From Rubidibacter lacunae KORDI 51-2 (lineage in GTDB: Bacteria; Cyanobacteriota; Cyanobacteriia; Cyanobacteriales; Rubidibacteraceae), in NCBI RefSeq assembly GCF_000473895.1, contig NZ_ASSJ01000006.1:1-64000 (forward strand): a stretch of 64,000 nucleotides of DNA, written 5' to 3'. The notes under the pieces are model-generated. The model searched no databases. It saw only the letters and a list, made by a program, of their open reading frames with translations, and had not been told where the DNA came from. Below are positions 28,497 to 38,258 of this stretch, piece by piece (the stretch's first letter is position 1; each line of letters begins with the position of its first letter). The position numbers were made by a program, and so were the translations under genes.

Positions 28497-29630
28497 TTAC
28501 CGCGAATCTTCAGCTCGGTGGATTGCCTGCCAGTGCTGGAGCCAGTCGAGCAGCTCGGTTTCGCTCGGGCGACGGCGACGCTCGCCTCTGAGCGCGAGCT
28601 TGAGTTCCTCTTCGCTGCCGCCGCACTGCACCCAGGCAGCGCGCAACTCGCGATCGCTGAGAGGAACGGTCCCGAGACCGAGTGCCTGCTGTAACTTCAG
28701 GCGTTCGGCTTTTCCAATAAGATCCGTCGCAAATTCGTAACGCTCGGCCTTGTAGATAGCCCCAGCTAGAGCGCTGATATAGGCCTGGCTGTTGTTCGTT
28801 TCGGGCGGGCGCAGCGCGATCGCGGGTCCGAAACGACGGTTAGCCGCGCTCAGGAAAATAATAAGGACGATAACGATTTGGAGGAAGGCAACGAACAGCG
28901 GCGTGCTGCTCAGATAGTCAAAGACGTTCTCCTGGCGCTCGACGGTAGCGGTGACGGCATCTTTGTAACCGTGGATATATTCGTCAACCCAGATCGGCCG
29001 GCCTGCATCGGCCCCGGCGAGGCGAGCGAGCAGGGCGAAATTGTTGGGGTAATCTTGGTAGGCGTTGGCAGCAAGGTGGGGCGTGATGACACAAATGGCG
29101 CGCCCGTCGCCGAGCGCGCGTTCCCAGACCGTCATGCCGTAGCGATCGCTGACGATTGGCTCGACCTCCGTCCCTTGGGCAGCGGGATCGAGGCGTCGCG
29201 TAGTCTGGATTCTGACTTCACCAACCGGGCTGTCCTGAAGCGTATCGAAGGGGGCAGTCGTCGGTGGTTGTCGCATGCCGAGGACGACCAGGGTGTTGCC
29301 GTCTTCTACCCAGCTCTGGAAAGAGCCCGGACCGCACTCCGATTGCATGTCTGCGGGGACGCGCATGTCTGGGGGAAGTTCTGGGTGCACGCGCACAAAC
29401 GTTGCCGGCGCATTCAGCGCCTCGATATCGTGAGGGGGGCGCTGCCAGCGTTGGATCGGGTAGCCTCGCTCTTGCATGAAGGCATACCAGGCAGCGTAGC
29501 CGTCGGGGTTGCTGTTGTAAGTCGAGCCGCTGTTGGGGCGGCTGGCCGGAGCAAATAAGAGAACCCCCAAGAGCATGGCTCCGAGCAGGATCGCGCCAAT
29601 GGTCCATAGTCGCTGTCGGGATTGGCTCAT
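28497..29630 (-). CDS. DUF4350 domain membrane protein
   Basis: The 377-residue protein has an N-terminal membrane segment (LWTIGAILLGAMLLGVLLFAP), an extracytoplasmic DUF4350-type domain (SGSTYNSNPDGYAAWYAFM...; LVVLGMRQPP; WVDEYIHGY), a second membrane helix at about residues 258-280 and a cytoplasmic tail of about 95 residues. This architecture is usual in MoxR operons. Its start overlaps the upstream DUF4129 stop by four bases (ATGA), indicating translational coupling. Molecular function unknown. Confidence 0.85.
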   Translation of the reverse strand: MSQSRQRLWTIGAILLGAMLLGVLLFAPASRPNSGSTYNSNPDGYAAWYAFMQERGYPIQRWQRPPHDIEALNAPATFVRVHPELPPDMRVPADMQSECGPGSFQSWVEDGNTLVVLGMRQPPTTAPFDTLQDSPVGEVRIQTTRRLDPAAQGTEVEPIVSDRYGMTVWERALGDGRAICVITPHLAANAYQDYPNNFALLARLAGADAGRPIWVDEYIHGYKDAVTATVERQENVFDYLSSTPLFVAFLQIVIVLIIFLSAANRRFGPAIALRPPETNNSQAYISALAGAIYKAERYEFATDLIGKAERLKLQQALGLGTVPLSDRELRAAWVQCGGSEEELKLALRGERRRRPSETELLDWLQHWQAIHRAEDSR

Positions 29631-30223
29631 GACAGCTCCTGGAATGCTTGCAAGCAGCGGTTGTACAGTTCCGAGTCGGCTTCGGCACGACTAAAGCATA
29701 GCTGCTGATGTGCCACGAACAGCGTTCGATAGGCCCGCGCGTGCGGCAAGCCCCGCAAGAGTTGCAGGTACTCGCCGTCGGTGCGGCTGCTCTCTTGGTA
29801 AATGATGCCGTTGCTGTCGAGCTGCTGTAGGGTGGCGCGATACAGACAGAAGATACCTTGTCGGTAATTACCGCGTAGAGCTGCCGACCCCGCACGCTGC
29901 ATCCACAAAGAGGCGGGCAGGTCGACAATGTCGGTCGGGGGGCGATCGCTAACGGACACTCGACCGTGGTCGCGAAGGTATGGGCGCAACAGTTTCCAGA
30001 GCTGCCAGAGTCCCCAGGCAATCAGCGCGACGAACAGGATCCAAAAAATGACGCGGCCCAGGTTGTCGAACCACTCGCTCCCTCTCCATTTGGGAACCGG
30101 GGGTACGGGGATGTCGGTAGACTGAAGCTCCAACCATTCGGAGAGTTTTTGGCTCAGCAGCCGCGCTCGCCAACCAAGTCCGTCTCTGGCAAACTCCTCT
30201 GCTGCCACGTTCCCTGCCCGCAA
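29627..30223 (-). CDS. DUF4129 domain protein
   Basis: A 198-residue protein with one membrane helix (VIFWILFVALIAWGLWQLW) and a C-terminal DUF4129-like helical domain (GNYRQGIFCLYRATLQQLD...; YRTLFVAHQQLCFSRAEAD). DUF4129 is common at the head of MoxR/DUF58 operons and occurs in transglutaminase-linked systems. The start is TTG 30223, with a GTG at 30208 as alternative. First gene of the four-gene operon. Confidence 0.8.
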   Translation of the reverse strand: MRAGNVAAEEFARDGLGWRARLLSQKLSEWLELQSTDIPVPPVPKWRGSEWFDNLGRVIFWILFVALIAWGLWQLWKLLRPYLRDHGRVSVSDRPPTDIVDLPASLWMQRAGSAALRGNYRQGIFCLYRATLQQLDSNGIIYQESSRTDGEYLQLLRGLPHARAYRTLFVAHQQLCFSRAEADSELYNRCLQAFQELS

Positions 30224-30508
30224 AGTGCATTTCTATCCTACGGGCGATCGCTCGCGATCGCATCCAGAAACCAAAAATGGGCTCAGGGCGTCACCGCCGA
30301 GTCCCGCGGCGATTACAAAACGTTGCACGGTGCAAGCGACAGCGAACGGGGCGCTTAACCTGAGAGAGAATGCTGCAAAGAACGTATTGATATCGCGCCA
30401 ATAGACTTGGCGGTAGGTTCTGTTGCGCAAGTTTCCCTTACAGATTTACCGGTAACAGGTCGGTCTGAAGAGCAAACTTTTCTGGAGAGCACACTAAGAG
30501 GACTCATC

Positions 30509-30826
30509 ATGATCGTAGGGAGCATAGCGGCACTGGTTTATGGCGCGCTCGCACTTGCGGGCGGTGTCATGGGCTACAAACAAGCTGGTAGTAAAGCATC
30601 GCTGATCTCCGGCATTATCAGCGGGGCGCTCCTCGTCCTCGGCGGTGTTTTGACATTGCTAGGGCAGGCGTGGGGACTGCTGCTAGCCGCGATCGTTGCA
30701 GGCTTGTTGATCGTCGTTTTCGTCGCGCGCCTCGCGAAAACGCGCAAGCTCATGCCCGCTGCACCGATGATCGTTCTCGGAGCGGTGTCACTTGCCGTCC
30801 TCGTCAATCAGATTTCCAACTCCTAG
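30509..30826 (+). CDS. TMEM14 / UPF0136 family small membrane protein
   Basis: A protein of about 105 residues made almost entirely of four hydrophobic helices with glycine-rich turns (VYGALALAGGVMGYKQAGS; SLISGIISGALLVLGG). This is the TMEM14 (UPF0136) pattern, shared with plastid FAX fatty-acid exporters and mitochondrial TMEM14 proteins. ATG 30509 follows AGAGG. The frame extends upstream to 30407 but lacks the family sequence. Transport of lipids or small molecules is possible by homology only. Confidence 0.8.
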   Translation: MIVGSIAALVYGALALAGGVMGYKQAGSKASLISGIISGALLVLGGVLTLLGQAWGLLLAAIVAGLLIVVFVARLAKTRKLMPAAPMIVLGAVSLAVLVNQISNS

Positions 30827-31113
30827 TGCTGCGGCAACTTGATTGCTGCGTCAACCGAAGACGTCCGGTTTGGCAACTTCGAAAATCATTGCTGGTAGAA
30901 GCTTGCGCGTTTGACTACCTCTATTGCTAAAGCTGACAGAGTAATAGTTTTGGTTTGCCAACTTGCGATTGCTACCGCGCGATCGCCCGCCTCGCGTGAC
31001 TGCTCATCGATTGAGTGACTGCTCATCAAGTGACTGCTTTTCGTGGCCGCGCGAACGCCGCGCACCTGCTAACCCTGAAACCATTACCCCGCCCCCGCTC
31101 GAGATTGCCACCC

Positions 31114-32192
31114 ATGGAGCCGAACCCGAATCCGATTGCCCCAGAGTCCGGCGCACCGCTATCGGAGGACACCGCGCAAGAATTGCTGCAAGCTTTACGA
31201 CACAAGCAAGGCGGCTGGCTCGACTGGGGACGATTGCTCCAGCAATTGCACAAAGGCGGTCGCGCACCCCAAACCATTTTTGAAGAAACTGGCTTCGAAC
31301 CGATCCACCAAAACCAACTGGCTGTTGCCGCCCAAGTCTTCTCCACCCTCGACCCCCTGAGCGACGCCACGCGATCGCGGTTGCTCCGAGACGGGAGCGA
31401 AATTGTCTACGAACTGCGCCAGCTGGATCGCGAACGTCGCGCGGGTGCTGCCGAGGCGATCGTTACCAAGCAGCTCGATATTCTGGGCGCGCGCGAAGTC
31501 GTCAAAGCCGTCAAAGATTTCTCGCGGCGATCGCACCTGCCGACGGGCTTCACCGATACCCCCGGCGATGCGGTGGCCTTCCAGTACTGGCAGTCGGCGC
31601 GCGGCAAAAAAACCTGCAGGACCGATCGCGAGCGATCGCGCGGGGGCTTCAGTTTGCCGAATCCATTGGCGCGCGCGAGCAGATCGAAAAACTTCTCAGC
31701 GACTTCACCGTCGTCCCGAGTCGCCGCGCGCCGATCCTGCCGCTTTACCGCATAGAAAGCGAGGAAGAACTCCCCTGCTTGATGCCGGTGGTGAATCTCG
31801 GTGACGATCCTGCCGGTGTAGAAGCCTGTCCGCGCCTGGAGCCAACCGGACCGTTCGGCATTGCAGCGATCGCGGGCGGTCGGTGGGTAGCGCTACCGGG
31901 GTGGAAATCCCTCCTAAACGCCGTGGCGCCGCTGGCCGTTGCCTGCACCAGCGAGGAGTTACCCGAACCGCCACCGGGTCGGTCCGAACCGGTTCTTGTC
32001 GTCGTCGATCGGGCCGGGACCAACTGGTCGCCGGACGGTTACTTCCTCTGCGAACGCGAGGGGGCTCTGGACCTGCAGTGGTTTGAGGTCGCTCCAGAAA
32101 TCGCACTCCTCGGTCGCGTACTATTCGTGTTGCGTCCGAAGCGCATCATCGACGAGGACGCGATCGCCACTACTTGGGATCTCGACGAGTAG
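31114..32192 (+). pseudogene. raf1: Rubisco accumulation factor 1 (Raf1), interrupted by a -1 frameshift
   Basis: Raf1 is a dimeric chaperone that stabilises folded RbcL and helps form the Rubisco RbcL8 core. The frame from ATG 31114 encodes the helical domain (EDTAQELLQALRHKQGGW..., GDAVAFQYWQSARGKK). Exactly after the A7 run at 31606-31612 the family sequence moves to the -1 frame (RSRAIARGLQFAESIGAREQ, then the beta domain LYRIESEEELPCLMPVVNLG) and runs to the stop at 32192. One extra A would restore a single protein of about 360 residues, the expected length. Possible causes are sequencing error, a true mutation, or slippage on the A-run. Upstream start context is normal. Confidence 0.85.
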
Positions 32193-32221
32193 CGATGGCT
32201 TCCCCGCGCAGGAGGCTGGCC

Positions 32222-32249
32222 GATGTCAGCAAAGCAGATGTCAGCAAAG
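32222..32249. repeat. two 13-base direct repeats
   Basis: GATGTCAGCAAAG occurs at 32222-32234 and 32237-32249, in the short convergent gap between raf1 and tgt. No function is evident. Confidence 0.6.
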
Positions 32250-32301
32250 GTTATTCAGACCCTCGACCGGCACTCTTAAACAACCAACCGAGCCCGGTCG
32301 T

Positions 32302-33426
<1,125 letters not shown>

Positions 33427-33576
33427 CTACCCTGCCAGCTCTACGCATAATGGTAGTGCGCGGTCAAAGCCGACCCTGTGGAAGTATCCAGATTGGAGTG
33501 TCTGCCCGCAGCCGGTAGGGGTCGAAGATCGACCGTGAAAGGCTCCGGCTACATCGATGCCCTAGCGCCCGCCTGA

Positions 33577-34029
33577 CTAAAATGCATAACCGTCTTCGTC
33601 AAGCTGTGCGTCGCGCCGTGCCGACAGGACCTGAGCAACCATGACTTCGATTGCCGCTGTGTCGAGGCTGTGTTCGAGGGCGCGCTCGTGGAGCACGGTC
33701 GATTGAGGCGTCAGGCTCAGCTGCCGGTTATCCTGAACGAGGTCGAAAACGGTAGCGCCGTCCGGCGTCTGGGAGATTTCGAGATAGTCAAAACATTGAA
33801 CGTTGATATAAAGGGCGCGGTTGACAACCAGTGTTGCCTGCAGCGCGTCGGCAAACACTTCAACCACGTAGCCATCACCTTCTTCCTCAAGCGAGCCCTC
33901 GAGCACGTGCCGGTAGTGCACGCGGCCGAGGTCGCCAAGCAGGCGGCGCATATCGTGTTTGTTGACAACCGTCCCCGTTCCAATAATGCAAGGTGCCGGG
34001 AGTGATTCGGGAATCTCGGAGTAAGTCAT
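33577..34029 (-). CDS. conserved hypothetical protein, probably cyanobacterial
   Basis: The 150-residue soluble protein has no signal peptide or membrane helix. ACIIGTGTVVNKHD-like and LGRVHYRHVLEGSLEEEGDGYV segments resemble uncharacterised cyanobacterial proteins I have seen, but I know no function for them. The first 100 residues look like a compact alpha/beta domain; the rest is helical and acidic (DAQLDEDGYAF at the end). It precedes tgt on the same strand by about 150 bases and is divergent from cobS. Confidence 0.6.
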   Translation of the reverse strand: MTYSEIPESLPAPCIIGTGTVVNKHDMRRLLGDLGRVHYRHVLEGSLEEEGDGYVVEVFADALQATLVVNRALYINVQCFDYLEISQTPDGATVFDLVQDNRQLSLTPQSTVLHERALEHSLDTAAIEVMVAQVLSARRDAQLDEDGYAF

Positions 34030-34312
34030 GGGGAGCCAACCCTAGCAGTGGGCAAGTCACAGCAGCATTAGACGCCGACGCTCCGAGTCGCAATCTTTAC
34101 ATGCGATTGCAGGGGGGTCACATGGTGCCGGTACATGCAAGCCGCCGAGAACGAAGTAATCGTCGTCAGACTTATTCAGTAAGTTACGACACAACGTCAA
34201 TGTTAGCCCAAGATATGCACTGCGATTGCAAAAGTCTGCACAAAAGTACGTTGCACATTGATGCGCGTTCTTTCCGCCGACAGACACATCGATCGCAAAG
34301 GGGATCGCGGGA

Positions 34313-35083
34313 ATGAGGTCGATAACCCAATCCGTATTTAGGCGAGCACAATCTATAACTCAGTCCCTCCTGGGCGCCGTTGCATTTTATACGGCGATCC
34401 CGCTACCCGCTTGCTGGGGGCTGGACTTCCAGCGCGTGGCGCGATGGGCGGCGCTCGTGGGGGTCGCGATCGGGGGAATACTCGGAGCAATCGACTTGCT
34501 GTTGGCTTGGAGCGGAATGCCGGCGCTGACCCGCAGTGCACTGGTGGTGGTGCTCTGGGTCTGGATGACCGGCGGACTGCACCTCGACGGCGCGATCGAT
34601 ACGGCGGACGGTCTGGCCGTTCTCGACCCGCAGCGACGCTTGACGGTCATGCGCGATAGCGTCGTTGGGGCGTTTGGCGCGATCGCTGGTGCGGCGATTC
34701 TCGTGCTCAAAACCGCCGCTCTCAGCGAAATTTCCACGTCGCGATGGCTGTGTCTGATGGCTGCGGCCAGCTGGTCCCGTTGGGGTCAAGTGGCGGCGAT
34801 CGCCTTCTATCCCTATCTGCACCGAGAAGGGACCGGCCGCTTCCATAAGGACGGGCTGCAGTTGCCGCAAGATCTGCTTCTCGGTCTGGCAGTCGCCCTG
34901 GCCGTAAGCGGCGCAGCTGGCTGGCTTGGCTTCGCAATTGCCTCGGGTGGCGCGGCGACTGCATTAATCAGCGGCGCATGGCTGTACCGGTGCCTGGGCG
35001 GTCACACGGGCGATACCTATGGTGCCGTTGTGGAGTGGACCGAGGTGATGGTGCTATGTTGGTTGACCTGTTGGTTTGGATGA
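34313..35083 (+). CDS. cobS: adenosylcobinamide-GDP ribazoletransferase (cobalamin synthase)
   Basis: CobS joins adenosylcobinamide-GDP to alpha-ribazole, completing the cobalamin (pseudocobalamin in most cyanobacteria) lower loop. It is a polytopic membrane enzyme. The 256-residue product has hydrophobic helices throughout and the family motifs FYTAIPLP near residue 26, [15 protein letters not shown] (acidic active-site loop) and [17 protein letters not shown] near the C-terminus. I see no cobalamin riboswitch in the 280 bases upstream. A long hairpin follows the gene at 35104-35153. Confidence 0.95.
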   Translation: MRSITQSVFRRAQSITQSLLGAVAFYTAIPLPACWGLDFQRVARWAALVGVAIGGILGAIDLLLAWSGMPALTRSALVVVLWVWMTGGLHLDGAIDTADGLAVLDPQRRLTVMRDSVVGAFGAIAGAAILVLKTAALSEISTSRWLCLMAAASWSRWGQVAAIAFYPYLHREGTGRFHKDGLQLPQDLLLGLAVALAVSGAAGWLGFAIASGGAATALISGAWLYRCLGGHTGDTYGAVVEWTEVMVLCWLTCWFG

Positions 35084-35103
35084 GTGTCGAACGCAGCTTA
35101 AAG

Positions 35104-35153
35104 CTGCAGGTTTTGCCTCGTCATGCTCCCAACGGCGGTCGAGAAACCTGCAG
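35104..35153 (+). terminator. hairpin downstream of cobS
   Basis: CTGCAGGTTT (35104-35113) pairs perfectly with AAACCTGCAG (35144-35153). Inside, CTCG (35117-35120) pairs with CGAG (35140-35143) after a 3-base bulge. It sits 20 bases after the cobS stop and is followed by TTCTTG. A terminator is likely but lacks a long T tract. Confidence 0.5.
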
Positions 35154-35550
35154 TTCTTGAGGATTGAGCATTGACGCGGTCGGCAATTCCGCTTGCAGGC
35201 TAAATTACCAAAAAGGAGCCAACCTTGTCACCCTGCGGCGAACGCGATGAAGCTGCTTGCGGAAGGTGACAGCAGTATTGCCAATAAGTGTGCCAATACC
35301 CGGGAAATTGGGCACCACCTGAGGCATCTCTTGTCGCCGCTGTTAACGGTAGAATCCCGATCTTTCGCTGCCAAACCAGCCGCGAGCTGGGAACCCAGTG
35401 CTTTCTTCAGCTCGTCTTAGCCATAGCCTGGCAGACGTTTCAGCGTTTGCAGCTCTAAGCGGAGGGCAAACGCACGCTAATCTCGACTTCACGACAGGAT
35501 AGGAGTGTCAGCGAGCTGGCGCGACAGAACTCGGCTTTCCGTTCTCAACA

Positions 35551-35616
35551 AACACGGATCGAGCCGCGTATATTGCGCAAATCGAGCTGAGTTTCCGAGT
35601 ATCTATTGGCTCTGGA
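35551..35616. repeat. ~65-base dispersed repeat, copy C2
   Basis: It matches 12535-12600 at roughly three-quarters of positions by eye, including a shared in-frame stop (PRILRKSS-stop versus PRILENWS-stop). Both copies lie in gene-poor, degraded DNA. Confidence 0.45.
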
Positions 35617-35720
35617 TCGGATCGTTCGTCGATTGAGTACCGCCATTGAGGGAAACTAGGAGCGGGCGACCGGGCGATCGGGCAAGCTCAGATAGAAAGC
35701 ACGCCAAGCGGAGTATCAAC

Positions 35721-36587
35721 ATGACGCGTTCGGCCGGCCGAAAACCCAATCGACAACCGCGGAGTAAGCGGGCGCGCCGCCATCGCTACGGATGGTTCGA
35801 CCTTTTGCCGTGCCTGGAAATTGCAGCACTATGGGCGTGGGGCTCTCTATTTCTCAAGTATTGGCTGAGCGGTCAGTTGCGCTTGCTTATCCATCCGAAT
35901 TACATCTGGCTGGTAGTCCTGACAGGCATTCTGCTGTTACTCGTTGCTTGGCTCAAACTATCGCAGTTCATCGCTCGGAAGTCTCTTGCGCGAGTTGAGA
36001 ACGGCAACAGCGCCGCCGAGATGTCCCCTCTGAGCTCGATCCCGCAGAATTGGAGCGTTGGCATTTTGCTCGTGACAGCGGCACTCGGGTTGGTCCTACC
36101 CCCAACCGTGCTCGCCAGTCGGATGGCGCTGCAGCGGGGAGTCAGTGAATCGCTACCGCTGACGCGAACGCAGCCTCAGTCCTTCCGCGCCAGCATCCAG
36201 CCCGAGGAGCGCTCGCTCGTCGATTGGGTTCGCACGTTCGATGCCTATCCCGAGCCTGATGCCTACCTCGGCCAGCCCGTCCGCATCGAAGGTTTTGTCA
36301 TCCACGTGCCTGAGTTACCAGAGGACTACCTCTTGCTCGCGCGCTTTTTGGTAACCTGCTGCGCCGTGGATGCTTATCCGGTTGCCCTACCCGTGAAGAT
36401 AGACGGATCGCGTCAAGCTTACCCGCCCGACACCTGGCTTGAAGTCATCGGCGAAATGTCCGTGGACACCCTGCCCTCCCTCGCTGTCGGCTCCAGAGCG
36501 CAACGCGATCGCCGTCAAGCGATTGTTGCAGCCCATTCCTTAGAAACCATCCCGACGCCAGACGATCCTTACAACTTCGAGCGTTAA
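35721..36587 (+). CDS. TIGR03943/DUF1980-family membrane protein
   Basis: From ATG 35721, preceded by GGAG, the protein has 288 residues. There are three hydrophobic segments (CLEIAALWAWGSLFLKYWL; IWLVVLTGILLLLVAWL; VGILLVTAALGLVLPPTV), then a soluble domain containing GQPVRIEGFVIHVPEL, ARFLVTCCAVDAYPVALPV and DTWLEVIGEM, as in YcgQ/TIGR03943 proteins. These normally pair with a YcgR/UPF0718 permease in metal-responsive operons. No such permease is in this window, so this copy is an orphan here. Confidence 0.8.
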   Translation: MTRSAGRKPNRQPRSKRARRHRYGWFDLLPCLEIAALWAWGSLFLKYWLSGQLRLLIHPNYIWLVVLTGILLLLVAWLKLSQFIARKSLARVENGNSAAEMSPLSSIPQNWSVGILLVTAALGLVLPPTVLASRMALQRGVSESLPLTRTQPQSFRASIQPEERSLVDWVRTFDAYPEPDAYLGQPVRIEGFVIHVPELPEDYLLLARFLVTCCAVDAYPVALPVKIDGSRQAYPPDTWLEVIGEMSVDTLPSLAVGSRAQRDRRQAIVAAHSLETIPTPDDPYNFER

Positions 36588-36663
36588 TGGTTCCGAACCC
36601 TGACAAGCATATTGCATTCACAAAGCAGCTTCGATTGTAAATTCCGGCTAGCACGGAGGCCGC

Positions 36664-37317
36664 TTATATACAAAAGCAGTTATTACTGCGATAGAAGATC
36701 GAAGTACACCATCGGCGAGTCTCGTTTGGTCCGTGTCCTTCAAAGTCCAGCCTTTTGAAACCATGCTCGAGGAGGTAAGAGTACCCCTCTCGATAACGTT
36801 CGCGATCGCTGTTATCCCAGACAATTGCGCCATCTTCGCGCAACGCTCCGAGTGAATTCTTGGCACAGGCGACACGGTCTCTGCCGTCAATAACCACGAC
36901 ATCGAACTCGCGATGATATTCGAGGATAGCCCGACTGTACTTCCCATCTTCACGCTCGTAATGGCGATAGTCCACGTTTGATGGGACGCGCTCCTTCATC
37001 GAGGTATACCACTTGGCATCGTGCTCGCAGGCAACAACACGAGCGACTCGTTGGCTCCACCAAAACGTTGAGTTGCCACTCCCGTATTCAAATACAGCCA
37101 TATCCCGTTGTATCCTCTTGCTCAAGAAGGCAATTGCCGGATAGGTAAGCCACGGCAAACAATTGCCACAGCGATCGACCGGCATCGCTTCCTCCATACT
37201 CCTGAACCAACCGATCTCCTCTAATGCGGGCTCAAGACTCTTACAAAGAAGCAGCCTTTTACCCTTCTTGCTGCGCGACAAGGCAGTTCTTACGAGCGTT
37301 TCCACGGATTCGTACAT
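36664..37317 (-). CDS. class I methyltransferase-like protein
   Basis: The 217-residue soluble protein has a nucleotide-binding Rossmann start (DMAVFEYGSGNSTFWWSQRV), an acidic segment after the next strand (VVACEHDAKWY), and FDVVVIDGRDRVACAKNSL followed by GAIVWDNSDRERY. This resembles SAM-dependent methyltransferases that act on small molecules or sugars. The substrate is unknown. Base composition is lower in GC than its left neighbours and HIP1 sites are few, so horizontal acquisition is possible. It is isolated, with a large gene-free gap beyond its start. Confidence 0.7.
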   Translation of the reverse strand: MYESVETLVRTALSRSKKGKRLLLCKSLEPALEEIGWFRSMEEAMPVDRCGNCLPWLTYPAIAFLSKRIQRDMAVFEYGSGNSTFWWSQRVARVVACEHDAKWYTSMKERVPSNVDYRHYEREDGKYSRAILEYHREFDVVVIDGRDRVACAKNSLGALREDGAIVWDNSDRERYREGYSYLLEHGFKRLDFEGHGPNETRRWCTSIFYRSNNCFCI

Positions 37318-38258
37318 GGGCTATTTCTACTTTGATATCGGGCGATCGCTATTGAAGAATAGATGACTGAAACAGCTCGTTGGTTGAGGTATAGCCTCGC
37401 TCGGTGAAATAAGGTTCACTAGGAAAAAAATCGAAATTTAAATTTGGGTTGCTTGGCGTGTCCACCACTGATTCGAGCTCCGCTATAATCACATGCAATT
37501 AAGGAGATCTCCGTCCACACGAACGAGCTCTTACCCTTCTGAAAACAGCTTATTTGTTACTCTATCGCGTTCTAGATTGCAAAAATATAGCACTGAATAC
37601 AGGGCACCTCGATAAAATGCGCGATTTTTAGTGCTTTGGCTACTGAAATACCCATGCTGCTGTGCCTACGTTCGGTCTTGAGCGAATTAATCGATGTGCC
37701 CTACAGAATGACTCCAGTTGTTTATCACGAATGTGGAGCCTGAGGTGGGCGATGCAATTTACTGTTACAAAAGCTGGGTCGGAGGTCTTCTGAAGCCGCA
37801 AATTGCATGTCTAGACAGCGGGCGATCGCGTAATTGGACCTCGCAATTGGCTGCGCTCCGAAACCTGCTTGCCAGTATCGACAGTGGTCTGTCCATTGCT
37901 TGTCATCGCCACCAGAACCGGTCCGAGGTATAGCTTGTGCAAGCTCTTACTCGGTTGCTTGGCAGTCAGGGGCTGGTGAGGGCACAACTACGTTCGGCTT
38001 CTGTCGGAGTCGTTGTTATAGGAGTGGTTATCGAGCGAGCGAATCAAATGTTATCAGCATCTGTAGTTCTCGGCCGGCCTCGCGATCTTGGCATCGAGGT
38101 AGGTAGTATATGCTGAGATTGAAATCTGGCATAATCATCTGCACGCCAAAACTACTATTATCTGTACATTACATTGGGCACGAGCAACGTCAAGTAGGGA
38201 TCGAGCAGGGATCGAGTATGGATCGATTAGAGATTAGGAGCTCAGGAGGAGAATCGGG
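37318..38258. other. 940-base gap without a recognised gene
   Basis: Largest non-coding stretch in the window. Only short overlapping frames occur (for example 37718-37933, 37834-38106 and a ~60-codon GTG frame starting about 37937, all plus). None has a family signal. GGATCGAG-like units repeat around 38195-38225. Upstream of the ZIP/cNMP gene lies AGGAGGA at 38244-38250. Confidence 0.4.

Larger units (their letters stand above)
35084..35720. other. 637-base region without an intact gene
   Basis: It holds the hairpin after cobS, short frames with no family signal (for example 35193-35420, plus), and copy C2 of the dispersed repeat. The frames read as broken coding sequence, possibly a mobile-element relic, but I cannot assign a family. 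Confidence 0.4.

Noticed and set aside
34030-34312. possible cobalamin riboswitch before cobS
   Set aside because: No B12-box-like sequence or supporting stem arrangement seen.
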